Of a stretch of 64,000 bases of DNA, positions 41,077 to 50,607 are shown piece by piece. Both the position numbers and the translations under genes were made by a program. A model generated the notes under the pieces. The model did no database searches. It was not told the DNA's origin and worked only from the letters and a program-made list of their open reading frames with translations. The number at the start of each line of letters is the position of its first letter. The first letter of the stretch is position 1. This stretch comes from Bacteroidales bacterium. Lineage in GTDB: Bacteria > Bacteroidota > Bacteroidia > Bacteroidales > UBA932. Where the stretch lies: contig JAFVVN010000016.1 of NCBI GenBank assembly GCA_017502125.1, positions 1 through 64,000 on the forward strand. The letters run 5' to 3'.

Positions 41077-41901
41077 TTGCGTAAGGGTAACATCATAGGC
41101 AATCTGATCAATGCAGCTATCTTCATCCTCTTGGAGATAGCTGCGTTGAGTATGCTCAACAACAACAGCCAGCTTCAGCGGATGTGGTTCTCCAAGGGAG
41201 CCCAGGCGTTCATGGGAGCGGTCTGGGGCGGAACTCAGAGCATAAAGGACTATTTCTCACTCAGGAAGGCCAATGACGCACTGGCCCTTGAGAACTTCGA
41301 GCTGAGGACCAGGCTTGCAAGGCTTGAGAGCGAGGTCGGAGACAGCATGAGGGACAGTATTCCGGAATCTGCGAATATGGCAGGCTCCTTCAGGTTCATC
41401 CCCGCCAACATCATGAAGATCAGCAACAACACCCAGCACAACTACCTCATTATCGGCAAGGGAAGCAGGGACAGCGTGACCGTCGGCTCAGGAGTCATCA
41501 CAGGCAAGGGTGCCATCGGCGTCATCGACGCAGTGAGTGAGAATTATGCATATGCAAGGTCATTCCGAAACTTCGGTATGAGCATAAGCGCAAGAATCGG
41601 AAAGTCCGGTTCCGTCGGCCCGATGGAATGGGACGGACGCAGCCGCAACAAGGCCATACTCAAGGAGATTCCTCATCATGTGGAATTCCATGAGGGAGAC
41701 ACCGTGTATACAAGCGGATATTCATCAATATTTCCCCCAGACATTCCTCTCGGGATCATCGGAGAGGCAAAGATCGTGAACGGAGCCACCTATGAAATCG
41801 GGGTGACCCTTTTCGAGGACTTCGGAGCGCTCAGGTATGTGACTGTAGTGGACAATACGGGCAGGGAGGAGATGAACACAATAGAGGAGGAGCAGAAATG
41901 A
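41077..41901 (+). CDS. mreC: Rod shape-determining protein MreC
   Basis: Bitopic elongasome scaffold, 274 aa. It has one N-terminal membrane helix (LINAAIFILLEIAALSML), a coiled coil (SLRKANDALALENFELRTRLARLESEVG) and the periplasmic double-barrel domain (NYLIIGKGSRDSVTVGSGVITGKGAIGVIDAV, HVEFHEGDTVYTSGYSSIFPPDIPLGII). The only start that includes the membrane helix is TTG at 41077-41079, 4 bp after the mreB stop, so this gene most likely uses a rare start codon. Its stop overlaps the mreD start by 4 nt. Confidence 0.95.
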   Translation: MRKGNIIGNLINAAIFILLEIAALSMLNNNSQLQRMWFSKGAQAFMGAVWGGTQSIKDYFSLRKANDALALENFELRTRLARLESEVGDSMRDSIPESANMAGSFRFIPANIMKISNNTQHNYLIIGKGSRDSVTVGSGVITGKGAIGVIDAVSENYAYARSFRNFGMSISARIGKSGSVGPMEWDGRSRNKAILKEIPHHVEFHEGDTVYTSGYSSIFPPDIPLGIIGEAKIVNGATYEIGVTLFEDFGALRYVTVVDNTGREEMNTIEEEQK

Positions 41902-42413
41902 GGACAGGGCAGAATTTCTGGGTACTGTATGCACTTCTGGCGGTCTGTCAGATCGCCTTATGCAACTATGCCTATCTCGGTCCGTATCTTATGCTGACCC
42001 TGCTTCCGGCCATGGTGATGTGCATTCCTCTGTCTGTCGGCACGCCCCTATGCATGCTGATAGCCTTTGCGACAGGACTGTCAGTGGACTGGCTCTCCGA
42101 AGGTCTCATCGGAATAAACGCAGCATCACTCATCCCGGTGGCTCTCTGCCGCACCTCATTGATCAGGGTGTTTCTGGGTGAGGATATAATAAACAGGAAG
42201 GACAGTTTCTCCATCAGGAAGAACGGGGTCGGAAAGATATCCGTCGTGATGGCAGCGGCCCTTATAGTCTTCCTTGCGATATATATCTTTCTGGATGGAG
42301 CAGGAACCCGGCCATTCTGGTTCTGCATTTCAAGATTCGCGGCATCACTCGCCGCAAACCTGATCCTTTCACTTGTGGTGGTGGAAGTCCTGACACCGGA
42401 CGACAGAAAATAG
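41898..42413 (+). CDS. mreD: Rod shape-determining protein MreD
   Basis: A 171-aa inner-membrane protein with about five hydrophobic segments (FWVLYALLAVCQIALCNY, YLMLTLLPAMVMCIPLSVG, LCMLIAFATGLSVDWLSEG, ISVVMAAALIVFLAIYIFL, FAASLAANLILSLVVVEVL). The GLSVDWLSEGLIGINA block matches the conserved MreD region. It overlaps mreC by ATGA and is followed by mrdA after 9 bp, so it is translationally coupled in the elongasome operon. Confidence 0.92.
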   Translation: MRTGQNFWVLYALLAVCQIALCNYAYLGPYLMLTLLPAMVMCIPLSVGTPLCMLIAFATGLSVDWLSEGLIGINAASLIPVALCRTSLIRVFLGEDIINRKDSFSIRKNGVGKISVVMAAALIVFLAIYIFLDGAGTRPFWFCISRFAASLAANLILSLVVVEVLTPDDRK

Positions 42414-42422
42414 GAGGTGGGG

Positions 42423-44264
42423 ATGAAGCTCAACAGGGAAAACAAACTTCTCATAGGCCTCTGCACCGCAGCTGCCATTCTGATTGCCAAGCTTTTCACC
42501 ATCCAGATTCTCGATGAGGACTATAAGCTGGACGCTCAGAACAACTCCATGGTCTATACCACGATCTACCCCACACGAGGCATAATCCATGACCGCAACG
42601 GTGAGATCCTTGTGGGCAACAAGGTGGCCTACGACTTCATGGTGACCCCGCGCGAGGTGGAGGAGTTCGACACCCTTGCCCTGAGCCGCGTGCTGGATGT
42701 CAGTCCGGAATTCATCAAGGACAAGATGGCCGAGTATAGGAAATTCCGCAGGAAGATCGGCTGGCAGACCGTCGTGATGATCAAGCAGATTCCGCAGGAG
42801 ACATATATGAAGTTTGCCGAAGTGGCCTATAAGTTCCCCGGATTCCGTGGCCAGGCCCGAAGCATACGCGAATATCCTTTCAACGCCGGAGGAAACCTCC
42901 TGGGATATGTGTCGGAGGTGGATGCAGCCTATATGAAGAGGCATCCGGACGAATACAAGGCAGGTGACTACGCGGGAAAGACGGGAATCGAGGCTGCGCG
43001 CGAGAAGGAACTCAGAGGAGAGAAGGGATATAACATATGGCTCAGGGATTCGCGTAACAAGATCATGTCGAGATATGAGGACGGCGCACAGGACAAGGAA
43101 GCCGTCCCCGGCAATGACATCACCACGACCATCGATGCCCACCTCCAGCACTACGGGCAGATGCTGATGAACAACAAGGTGGGAAGCCTCGTGGCCATAG
43201 AGCCGTCTACAGGAGAGGTCCTGACCATGGTATCCAGTCCCGGTATCGATGTGGAGATGCTTGCCGACATCGGAAAGCACTATGGTGAGATATCCTCCAA
43301 CCCATACAAGCCCATGTTCAACCGTGCCGTGCAGGCTCCCTATCCTCCGGGATCGGTCTTCAAGCTGGTCAATGCACTCATCGGTCTGGAAGAAGAAGTG
43401 GTGTATCCGGGGACACAGTATCCATGCAGGATGGGATATCACTTCGGACGCAACAAGCTGGGCTGCCACGAACACAGGTCCCCTATCAATCTCGAAGAAT
43501 CCATAATGATGTCGTGCAACGCATACTACTGCTATGTCCTGCGCGACCTCCTGGAGAATCCGGAATACGGTTCCTTCGACGAGTCGATGGACAAGTGGAA
43601 TGAATATGTCAAGAGTTTCGGTTTCGGAAGAAAGCTGGGAAGCGACTTTCCGTCAGAGCTCGGCGGTTTCGTGCCGGATTCGAAATACTACAACAAGGTA
43701 TATGGCAAGGGCGGATGGAAGGCCACGACCGTGATTTCCCTGTCCATAGGTCAGGGTGAGCTGGGCTGCACTCCCCTTCATCTGGCCAATCTGTGCGCTA
43801 CCATCGCAAACAGGGGATACTACCACATCCCTCACATCGTGAAGGACTCCGAGCATGTGACCATTGATCCGAAATATAAGGAAAGAAAATACACGATGGT
43901 GGATACCACCCACTTCCCTAAGGTGATCAAGGGAATGTACAGGGCAGTCAACAGCGGATTCGGCTCGGGAGGAACGGCCAGCATCGCGGCTGTGGAGGGT
44001 CTGGACATATGCGGAAAGACGGGAACTGCACAGAACCCGCACGGACATGACCACTCCATATTCATATGCTTCGCCCCTATGGACGACCCGAAGATTGCGG
44101 TGGCCGCATATGTGGAGAACGGTGGATTCGGAGCCACCTGGGCAGCTCCGATAGCTTCGCTTCTTGTGGAAAAATATCTGAACGGAGAAATCAGCGACAA
44201 ACGTAAATATCTTGAAACGAGGGTTCTTGAAGGAGACCTCATGGACAGGGTGAAAGTAAAGTAG
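42423..44264 (+). CDS. mrdA: Penicillin-binding protein 2 (elongasome transpeptidase)
   Basis: Class B PBP that cross-links peptidoglycan with RodA during elongation. The 613-aa protein has an N-terminal membrane helix (LLIGLCTAAAILIAKLFTIQIL). The pedestal region includes TIYPTRGIIHDRNGEILVGN. Catalytic Ser lies in YPPGSVFKLVNAL (SxxK), SCN in MSCNAYYCYVL and KTG in CGKTGTAQNPHGHDHSIFICFAP. I chose the ATG at 42423; the frame opens two codons earlier with GTG. rodA follows after 7 bp. Confidence 0.96.
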   Translation: MKLNRENKLLIGLCTAAAILIAKLFTIQILDEDYKLDAQNNSMVYTTIYPTRGIIHDRNGEILVGNKVAYDFMVTPREVEEFDTLALSRVLDVSPEFIKDKMAEYRKFRRKIGWQTVVMIKQIPQETYMKFAEVAYKFPGFRGQARSIREYPFNAGGNLLGYVSEVDAAYMKRHPDEYKAGDYAGKTGIEAAREKELRGEKGYNIWLRDSRNKIMSRYEDGAQDKEAVPGNDITTTIDAHLQHYGQMLMNNKVGSLVAIEPSTGEVLTMVSSPGIDVEMLADIGKHYGEISSNPYKPMFNRAVQAPYPPGSVFKLVNALIGLEEEVVYPGTQYPCRMGYHFGRNKLGCHEHRSPINLEESIMMSCNAYYCYVLRDLLENPEYGSFDESMDKWNEYVKSFGFGRKLGSDFPSELGGFVPDSKYYNKVYGKGGWKATTVISLSIGQGELGCTPLHLANLCATIANRGYYHIPHIVKDSEHVTIDPKYKERKYTMVDTTHFPKVIKGMYRAVNSGFGSGGTASIAAVEGLDICGKTGTAQNPHGHDHSIFICFAPMDDPKIAVAAYVENGGFGATWAAPIASLLVEKYLNGEISDKRKYLETRVLEGDLMDRVKVK

Positions 44265-44271
44265 AGACACT

Positions 44272-45792
44272 ATGAGAAGTCTGGGAGGAAATAGCGGAAG
44301 AGGTCTTGCGAAGACCATTGACTGGTGGCTGGTGGCCTGCTGGATGGTGCTGGTGTTCATCGGCTGGATCAACATATATGCCTCCATCCACTCTTCGGAG
44401 CCGTCCTCCATTTTTGACTTTGACAGCAGAAGCGGCAAGCAGTTCGTGTGGATAGCCACTTCTGTGGTCCTTGCCGGACTCATCCTCTTTGTCATCAACC
44501 CCCGGCTGTATGAAGGGTTCTCCCTGCCCATCTATGCCCTGACCATACTTCTGCTGATTGCAGTCATCTTTCTGGGAATCGAGGTGAAGGGATCCCGGTC
44601 CTGGTTCGCCTTCGGCCCTGTCCGGCTCCAGCCTGCGGAGATATCCAAGATATCCACGTCCCTTCTCCTGGCCACGGTCATGAGTCAGCTGGGATATAAG
44701 ATAAGCCGTGCCAAGGACTTCATCATTACTGCACTGATAATACTTGTGCCGATGATGATCATCGTGCTCCAGAGTGAGACCGGTTCTGCCCTCGTCTATG
44801 TGGGATTCATCTTCATGCTATACCGCGAAGGACTTTCAGGCTGGCTTATATTCATGATCGGAATGGCCATACTTTCCTTCATCCTCACCCTGACGGCAAG
44901 CACTTATGTGGCCGTGCTTGTTGTAGTGGGAGTGGCCTCTCTGTGCATATTCCTGTATTCGGGAAGATTCAAATGGTGGCTGATCGGAGTAGTTCCCGCG
45001 ATAGTGTTCTTCGCCTTCCTGCCTATGCTCATGGATATCCTGAGCACAGCAGTGGTGGGAGCTGAGCAGATGGAGGCCATCGCTGCTTCCATCGAGGCCG
45101 GAGAGGAGGTTTCGCTGCCGTTCGTGATGAGGATAAAGCCTCTCTACATATTGCTTGGCTGCACCTTGATAGCGATGCCGCTGCTGGCTTTCCAGGCCTT
45201 CCGCGAAGGAAACAGATTCACCTATCTTGCCCTGCTCGGAATGGTCGGAGGCATACTTCTGGTCTTTTCGACCGACTTCCTGTTCAACGATGTGCTGCAG
45301 GACCACCAGAGAAAGCGTATCGAGGTGCTTCTGGGTCTGAAGGAGGACCCCGCAGGAGTGGGATATAACGTGATGCAGTCCAAGATTGCCATCGGTTCAG
45401 GCGGCATGTTCGGCAAAGGATACCTCAAGGGTACCCAGACCACATACGGCTTCGTACCTGAACAGAGCACTGACTTCATCTTCTGCACCATCGGCGAGGA
45501 ATGGGGCTTTGTGGGAACCTCGGGAGTCATTCTCCTGTATGTCTTCCTGATCTGGAGGATAATACGCAACGCCGAACGCAGCCGAGAGGGATTCACCCGA
45601 ATCTACGGCTACTGCGTCGCCTGCTGCATATTCATGCATCTTTTCATAAACATCGGAATGACCATCGGTCTGATGCCGGTGATCGGTATTCCGCTGCCGT
45701 TCGTAAGCTATGGCGGTTCATCCATGTGGGCCTTCACCGTCATGCTCTTCATCTTCATTGCCCTGGACCGAAATGAACGAAAATACTTCTAG
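44272..45792 (+). CDS. rodA: Peptidoglycan glycosyltransferase RodA
   Basis: SEDS-family polymerase of the elongasome. The 506-aa protein has about ten membrane helices. Landmarks are GIEVKGSRSWFAFGPVRLQPAEISKISTSLLLA, LIILVPMMIIVLQSETGSALVY, NVMQSKIAIGSGGMFGKGYLKGTQTTYGFVPEQSTDFIFCTIGEEWGF and the closing GLMPVIGIPLPFVSYGGSSM. It is longer than E. coli RodA (370 aa) because of an extra region at about 215-320 with additional helices, as seen in Bacteroidota. It is last in the mre operon and converges on the sugar operon with a 52-bp gap. Confidence 0.96.
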   Translation: MRSLGGNSGRGLAKTIDWWLVACWMVLVFIGWINIYASIHSSEPSSIFDFDSRSGKQFVWIATSVVLAGLILFVINPRLYEGFSLPIYALTILLLIAVIFLGIEVKGSRSWFAFGPVRLQPAEISKISTSLLLATVMSQLGYKISRAKDFIITALIILVPMMIIVLQSETGSALVYVGFIFMLYREGLSGWLIFMIGMAILSFILTLTASTYVAVLVVVGVASLCIFLYSGRFKWWLIGVVPAIVFFAFLPMLMDILSTAVVGAEQMEAIAASIEAGEEVSLPFVMRIKPLYILLGCTLIAMPLLAFQAFREGNRFTYLALLGMVGGILLVFSTDFLFNDVLQDHQRKRIEVLLGLKEDPAGVGYNVMQSKIAIGSGGMFGKGYLKGTQTTYGFVPEQSTDFIFCTIGEEWGFVGTSGVILLYVFLIWRIIRNAERSREGFTRIYGYCVACCIFMHLFINIGMTIGLMPVIGIPLPFVSYGGSSMWAFTVMLFIFIALDRNERKYF

Positions 45793-45844
45793 ACCACCTA
45801 GCAGTCCGAGAAGCCTTTTGAACTATCTGTGATGTCAAGCGAAG

Positions 45845-47464
45845 TCACCAAACTGCAAGTTCAAGCGAAAGCCAGGTGGATGGAATGGCAGGGTCGGAGT
45901 GGACCAGGTGTTCAGATATGGATGAGCCATCGGAAGAGGCATTCGAATGAATGACAGTGGCTTTCAGAACGCTCGGAATCTTTATGCGGGGACTGAATGA
46001 AAGGGTGAGAGAGTAGCCTTGCGGAGTCTCGGAAGCCTGGGCAGATACAATGGTGTCAGGGCGCTTCTTCCAGCGTCTGTCCTTGCCCTCGTAAACTGAG
46101 AGAACACGACCGGAATGATTCACAGAAATCATGAACACGCCTTTCTGAGGAATCTTGTTCTGGCGGCCTGTCAGGTCCATAAGCAACACGACTCCATCAC
46201 CGGGAACCACATCGGAGTCACATACGTCAGCCCTGAAGATGAATGTACCGTCATCGTATCCGAGCCCGGCAGTGAGATTGTCGCAGGTGGATGAGCCCAC
46301 AAAAAATATGTCCCGTAAGGCTGTCACAGGAGAAATGCGGGACGGTCTGATGAGATGGCCCTTGACGACATACGGGGCCATAATCCCGTCTTTGTCGGTC
46401 GAAGTGACTGCTGCAACTGTATTGGAATCGATGACGCAGATGGAGTTCCATTTTCCGCTTCTGCCGATTGGGACATCAAACGGTCTGGTCATCTTGCAGA
46501 AATCCATCGCAGCAGAATCCGAAACAGCCACTTCCATGCATGAGAGTTCCCATGCTTCGTGCCGGTTCTCCGTGGTCTGGTAGCTTAACAGGCTCTCTCC
46601 TGACGGGAGGGCAACAAGATAGGGAGCACCTGCATAAACATCTGACGGCAGAGGATCCCTCAGGGCATAGGTGCGAAGCGGGGATGTTCCGTCCACCGAT
46701 TCGGCCCATGGGTTTTTCTGCGGATTCCTGACCGTATATGGCTTGAATTTCCCGTCAGAGTTGTCTTCTATAGCAACGACGATTTCTGAGTCAATAAGAG
46801 CCGCCACTGGCATTCCGTCGCGGTGCTGCGGTCTGAAAGACATGGTTGAAGGTACTTCCCATGTCTTTCCGTCATCATCCGACGTCAGACAGGATATCTC
46901 CTGTTCCTTCGAGTCACGGTATGGACCTTCATTGGCGAAATAGATGTGTATGGTCCCGTCGGGCAGCTGAATAAAGGACGGTTCCCAACATCCGTTCTCG
47001 AATTCGCACCCGGCGCAGTAGAGGATATCTGGAGAAGACCACGAGGCTCCCCCGTCCTCACTTCTGCAGAGGACTATCGAAAAAGGATAAAATATCTGAC
47101 CGGAAGGACGGTAGTTCACTGCCAGCAGCAGAGTACCATCCTTGGTCAGACATAATTCAGGGTTTGAAATATTTACATGGTAGTCAAGTCCGTCCGAATT
47201 CCCGTGGAAACCGGAAATCACAGGACGGGGGCTTGACCATGTCTTGAGATCAGAACTTGTCGCTATGCAGGCACTGCCGGCATGTTCGAAGGTTGCAAGA
47301 AACATATCTTCTCCGGCCTTTATCACCCTTGCATAGTTGCCGTGCGGGGCTATCTTCGCCTCCGAACTCCTGTCCCAGGCAACCCTGAGGCCATCAATGA
47401 CCTGAGCCGAAAGCGAAACTGCAGCAAGAGCTGTGCAGAGCGACAGAAGAACCGATCTGATCAT
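45845..47464 (-). CDS. Sialidase-like BNR/Asp-box repeat protein
   Basis: A 539-aa secreted protein (signal peptide MIRSVLLSLCTALAAVSLSAQ). The N-terminal part is a six-bladed propeller type with Asp-box motifs SEDGGASWSSPDIL and SDDDGKTWEVPSTM. EPSFIQLPDGTIHIYFANE and YLVALPSGESLLSYQTTENRHEAWE lie between them. The C-terminal 150 residues look like a beta-sandwich (FVGSSTCDNLTAGLGYDDGTFIFRADVCD). Known relatives include sialidases (GH33) and exo-arabinanases (GH93). The Arg triad needed for sialic acid cannot be confirmed by eye, so the substrate is open. It is last in the operon, 4 bp after the GH38 gene, suggesting glycan trimming. Confidence 0.78.
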   Translation of the reverse strand: MIRSVLLSLCTALAAVSLSAQVIDGLRVAWDRSSEAKIAPHGNYARVIKAGEDMFLATFEHAGSACIATSSDLKTWSSPRPVISGFHGNSDGLDYHVNISNPELCLTKDGTLLLAVNYRPSGQIFYPFSIVLCRSEDGGASWSSPDILYCAGCEFENGCWEPSFIQLPDGTIHIYFANEGPYRDSKEQEISCLTSDDDGKTWEVPSTMSFRPQHRDGMPVAALIDSEIVVAIEDNSDGKFKPYTVRNPQKNPWAESVDGTSPLRTYALRDPLPSDVYAGAPYLVALPSGESLLSYQTTENRHEAWELSCMEVAVSDSAAMDFCKMTRPFDVPIGRSGKWNSICVIDSNTVAAVTSTDKDGIMAPYVVKGHLIRPSRISPVTALRDIFFVGSSTCDNLTAGLGYDDGTFIFRADVCDSDVVPGDGVVLLMDLTGRQNKIPQKGVFMISVNHSGRVLSVYEGKDRRWKKRPDTIVSAQASETPQGYSLTLSFSPRIKIPSVLKATVIHSNASSDGSSISEHLVHSDPAIPSTWLSLELAVW

Positions 47465-47468
47465 ATCA

Positions 47469-50400
47469 TCACTTTACGGCTGTAGCGGCAAAGATGGTCA
47501 CGTGTCTGTCGCTTGGAAGACGGAGCGCCGTGCATCCCTTCTCCACAGGAAGCTCGACATAGTACATATATGTATATACCATGATCTCGTTTCTTGTGCT
47601 TGCGTCATGACGGTGAGTTCCGATGTATGCGACGTCACCAGTCTTGAGGAATGAATCATAGTAGCCTTCCCAACCGTAGCAGCCGTATGAACCGCTGTAG
47701 TAAGGGATGTCGAGACTCACGTGGGTTCCGGCATTGAACTCTGCAGTTCTGTCGCCGTCTGATGATGCCACGAGCATGGCAACCTTGGTCGTTCCTTCAG
47801 GAAGGTCGAGCACCTGCCCCTTGCATGTGAGGGCATTCCAATAGTCAGCCTTACCGAGCTGGAATGTCACACCGTTGAAGTCGAGCTTCTCCGGCACGAG
47901 CTCACCGGCATATGAATGCCATGCATCGTCCATGTGGCCGAATGAGCTGAATGCGTCTGAAGTTATGGCCTTCTCGTTGTATGGAAGTGCGAGGTTCTCA
48001 TACTCTGCAGGCTTGATCGGATTTGAAGGAGCTGCGAGCTGCACCCTATATGACTTCGGCTCAAAACCTGCGACTTCGACATTCAGGGTGTTTCCTGAAA
48101 ATGAAGCCTCACCGATTGTCTCCTCGATACCGTTCACCTCGACTGCAGAAAGGATATTTGCAGGGAAGGTTATCTTTCCAGAAGCGGCATTTCCTGAAAG
48201 TTCATATGTTCTGACAACGATTCCTTCTCCGTCCTGAGCCTTCTTGAGGGCCTTCACACGTATTGCAGGATTGTCTGTAGATACCATGACGAACTCCTTG
48301 CCGATGGTTCCCTTGTGCTTATGAGCAAGGTAGGCGATCTTCTTCTGGTTGAGGGCATCAGAAACGGCTGCGGCCTGAGCAGAAGATAGAGGTCCCTGGT
48401 GACCCACGATCGAATAGGTCAAGGTGTGCTCTCCGATGTCCTGTGTAGCCTGGTTTGCACACCAGCCACCTGTCTCAGGAGTGTGAAGGAGGGTGAGTCT
48501 GAGTGTGTTGTCGTTCGGTTTGTCCCAACCATACTTACAGTCGTTCATGATGGTCACACCGTATGAACCGTCATCGGCAGTGATGTCTGCCCACTGGTGT
48601 CCATATGTCTCATATGCGATCTCGGTGTTATTTCCACGGCTTATGTTGGCGATTCCGAGGTCATATGTGGCATTCTTGGCATCGAATGACACCGGGAATG
48701 CGACCTTCAGGAGGGTTGCCTTTGACTTCCAGTCGATGTACATGCGCACGTCGATACGCTCATCAGTGGCGCCGTCTGTCATTGTATATTCCTGAACGAA
48801 ACGGGTGTCTCCGAATGTTCTCTCCACCTTGATGGAAGCTCTGAGCGGTCCGTTCTCTGAAATGCTGACAGCAACATTCTCTGTAGCAGTCACCGGCTTC
48901 TGGTCGAGCACCTTCTTGATGATTTCCCACGCAGGCCAACTATATGACTTGTTGTTTCCAAAAAGAGCAAGAGAGAAGGCCTCACCCTTCTTCACAAGTT
49001 CCTTTCCACAACGCTTATCCACAAGAGATGCGATATCACCATTTTTATCAAGAACAAGACGATAAATACCATTCTCAATAGTATTCTCTCCAACCTTGAG
49101 AGACGTCGTCTGAGCTCCTGCTTTCTTTACAGGTCTGATCTCATATACGCTCAAGCTCATCGGAGCAGCCTCAGACTCAAAGAGGACTGTAACGACATTA
49201 GCCTGACGCTTCACAATCTGAGATTTCATTCTCTTTCCGCCCTTATCATAAACAGTAACATCATTCATTCCGAATGGAAGGACATATTCAACCTCCACAG
49301 GAGTACGGTTTACTGTTGAAATCGGGTTATAAACAATCACCGGCGCACCTTTCACATCTGTGTTCATCGCAGAAGCCACAGACATCATACCGGTACGTAC
49401 GACATTGTCGAACTGATTGAGAGAGAGGTACTCGTCATTGTAAGAATATCTATATGCTTCAGGGATGCTGGTACCGGTGAGGTCATCATGGAACTGATGC
49501 CAGATGATTCTTTTCCAAGCCTCATCAATTGTATAATGAGGATACTTCACGCCGCCAAACCAGTCTGCCATCACGCTTGCTCCCTCCGCAGCTCCGGCCA
49601 TCTGCTCATTTCTTCTGTTGAGATTCTTCATCTGAGCCACAGAAGAGTAGCATCCGGTCGCGTGGATATCCATGAGGAGCTCTCCATTGAAGGTTGGAAG
49701 TTCAGGATAGTCTCTATAGGTATCGAACATGTCGTTGACCTTTGCAAAACGTACCTGATAGTCCTTCGGATTGTTTGCTGCACGACGGATCGATTCGACC
49801 GTAAGGATGCGAGGTGATCCTCCGCGGTCTCCCTCATAGTGAGACGACTTGGTGCCGAAGTAGCGGTATACGGCATTCACAGGAGACTTGCGAAGACGAT
49901 ATCTGAAGTCGTTGTCATCTGTAAAATCATATGTCTCAGGGTCCCAAGAGTAGTCTCCGCCGTCCATAACGGCAAGGAGCTTGGCTCCGCCTGCTCCTTC
50001 CCACCATCCGAAGTGGAACGGAATCTTCCAACCGTTCTCATAGAACGGCTTTGCTCTCCACTCGAGCTTCTGGGTGTGGAAATACTCCACGCCGCAGTGT
50101 GAAGCGATTGTCGGAAGAGTGTATCCGAAACCGAAGCAGTCAGGAAGCATGATGTCGTTCGCCTTCTTGTTGAACTCCCTCTTGTAGAACTCCTGACCAT
50201 AGAGGATGTTTCTTATGAATGACTCCGGAGACGGCATGTTAGGGTCGTTTGCATCCCATGAACTGCCGGCGATATTCCATCTTCCCTCCTCCACATACTT
50301 CTTGACTCTCTTGAACTGCTCAGGATAGTATTCCTTCATCCAGGCATATTTGATACCACCTTCAAAGTTGAAGAGGTATTCCGGATATGTCTCGAAAAGA

Positions 50401-50594
50401 TAGAAGTTCTGGTAGAGGGTATTCGGAATGAATTCCCCGATGGACTGCTTCGCATCCCACCTCCACTGTGTATCGAAATGGGCATTAGCTACCATATAGA
50501 CAGTCGGAGGATATTTTACCTTGTCCTGATTGTCCGCATAGACAGCAAAAGCAGACAGAAGTGCAAAAGCTAATATTATAAGTTTCTTTGTCAT
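47469..50594 (-). CDS. Secreted alpha-mannosidase, glycoside hydrolase family 38
   Basis: A 1041-aa enzyme that removes alpha-linked mannose. After a signal peptide (LIILAFALLSAFAVYAD), the catalytic domain (about 30-300) has ANAHFDTQWRWDAKQS (His-x-Asp zinc ligands), WNIAGSSWDANDPNMPSPESFIRN and IMLPDCFGFGYTLPTIASH (nucleophile Asp). The middle three-helix domain has IIWHQFHDDLTGTSIPEAY (His ligand region). Beta-sandwich domains follow, and the last 150 residues form an added domain (LEFNGVTFQLG-like repeats). The start is the ATG at 50592-50594; a TTG two codons earlier is less likely. It lies in the fucose/glycan operon, so N-glycan or fungal mannan are possible targets. Confidence 0.93.
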   Translation of the reverse strand: MTKKLIILAFALLSAFAVYADNQDKVKYPPTVYMVANAHFDTQWRWDAKQSIGEFIPNTLYQNFYLFETYPEYLFNFEGGIKYAWMKEYYPEQFKRVKKYVEEGRWNIAGSSWDANDPNMPSPESFIRNILYGQEFYKREFNKKANDIMLPDCFGFGYTLPTIASHCGVEYFHTQKLEWRAKPFYENGWKIPFHFGWWEGAGGAKLLAVMDGGDYSWDPETYDFTDDNDFRYRLRKSPVNAVYRYFGTKSSHYEGDRGGSPRILTVESIRRAANNPKDYQVRFAKVNDMFDTYRDYPELPTFNGELLMDIHATGCYSSVAQMKNLNRRNEQMAGAAEGASVMADWFGGVKYPHYTIDEAWKRIIWHQFHDDLTGTSIPEAYRYSYNDEYLSLNQFDNVVRTGMMSVASAMNTDVKGAPVIVYNPISTVNRTPVEVEYVLPFGMNDVTVYDKGGKRMKSQIVKRQANVVTVLFESEAAPMSLSVYEIRPVKKAGAQTTSLKVGENTIENGIYRLVLDKNGDIASLVDKRCGKELVKKGEAFSLALFGNNKSYSWPAWEIIKKVLDQKPVTATENVAVSISENGPLRASIKVERTFGDTRFVQEYTMTDGATDERIDVRMYIDWKSKATLLKVAFPVSFDAKNATYDLGIANISRGNNTEIAYETYGHQWADITADDGSYGVTIMNDCKYGWDKPNDNTLRLTLLHTPETGGWCANQATQDIGEHTLTYSIVGHQGPLSSAQAAAVSDALNQKKIAYLAHKHKGTIGKEFVMVSTDNPAIRVKALKKAQDGEGIVVRTYELSGNAASGKITFPANILSAVEVNGIEETIGEASFSGNTLNVEVAGFEPKSYRVQLAAPSNPIKPAEYENLALPYNEKAITSDAFSSFGHMDDAWHSYAGELVPEKLDFNGVTFQLGKADYWNALTCKGQVLDLPEGTTKVAMLVASSDGDRTAEFNAGTHVSLDIPYYSGSYGCYGWEGYYDSFLKTGDVAYIGTHRHDASTRNEIMVYTYMYYVELPVEKGCTALRLPSDRHVTIFAATAVK

Positions 50595-50607
50595 TTCCAA
50601 TTATATG

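Noticed and set aside
42369..43475. Minus-strand open frame of 368 codons opposite mrdA
   Set aside because: It is antisense to the PBP2 catalytic domain, has His/Val-rich random composition, and lies inside a tight operon on the other strand.
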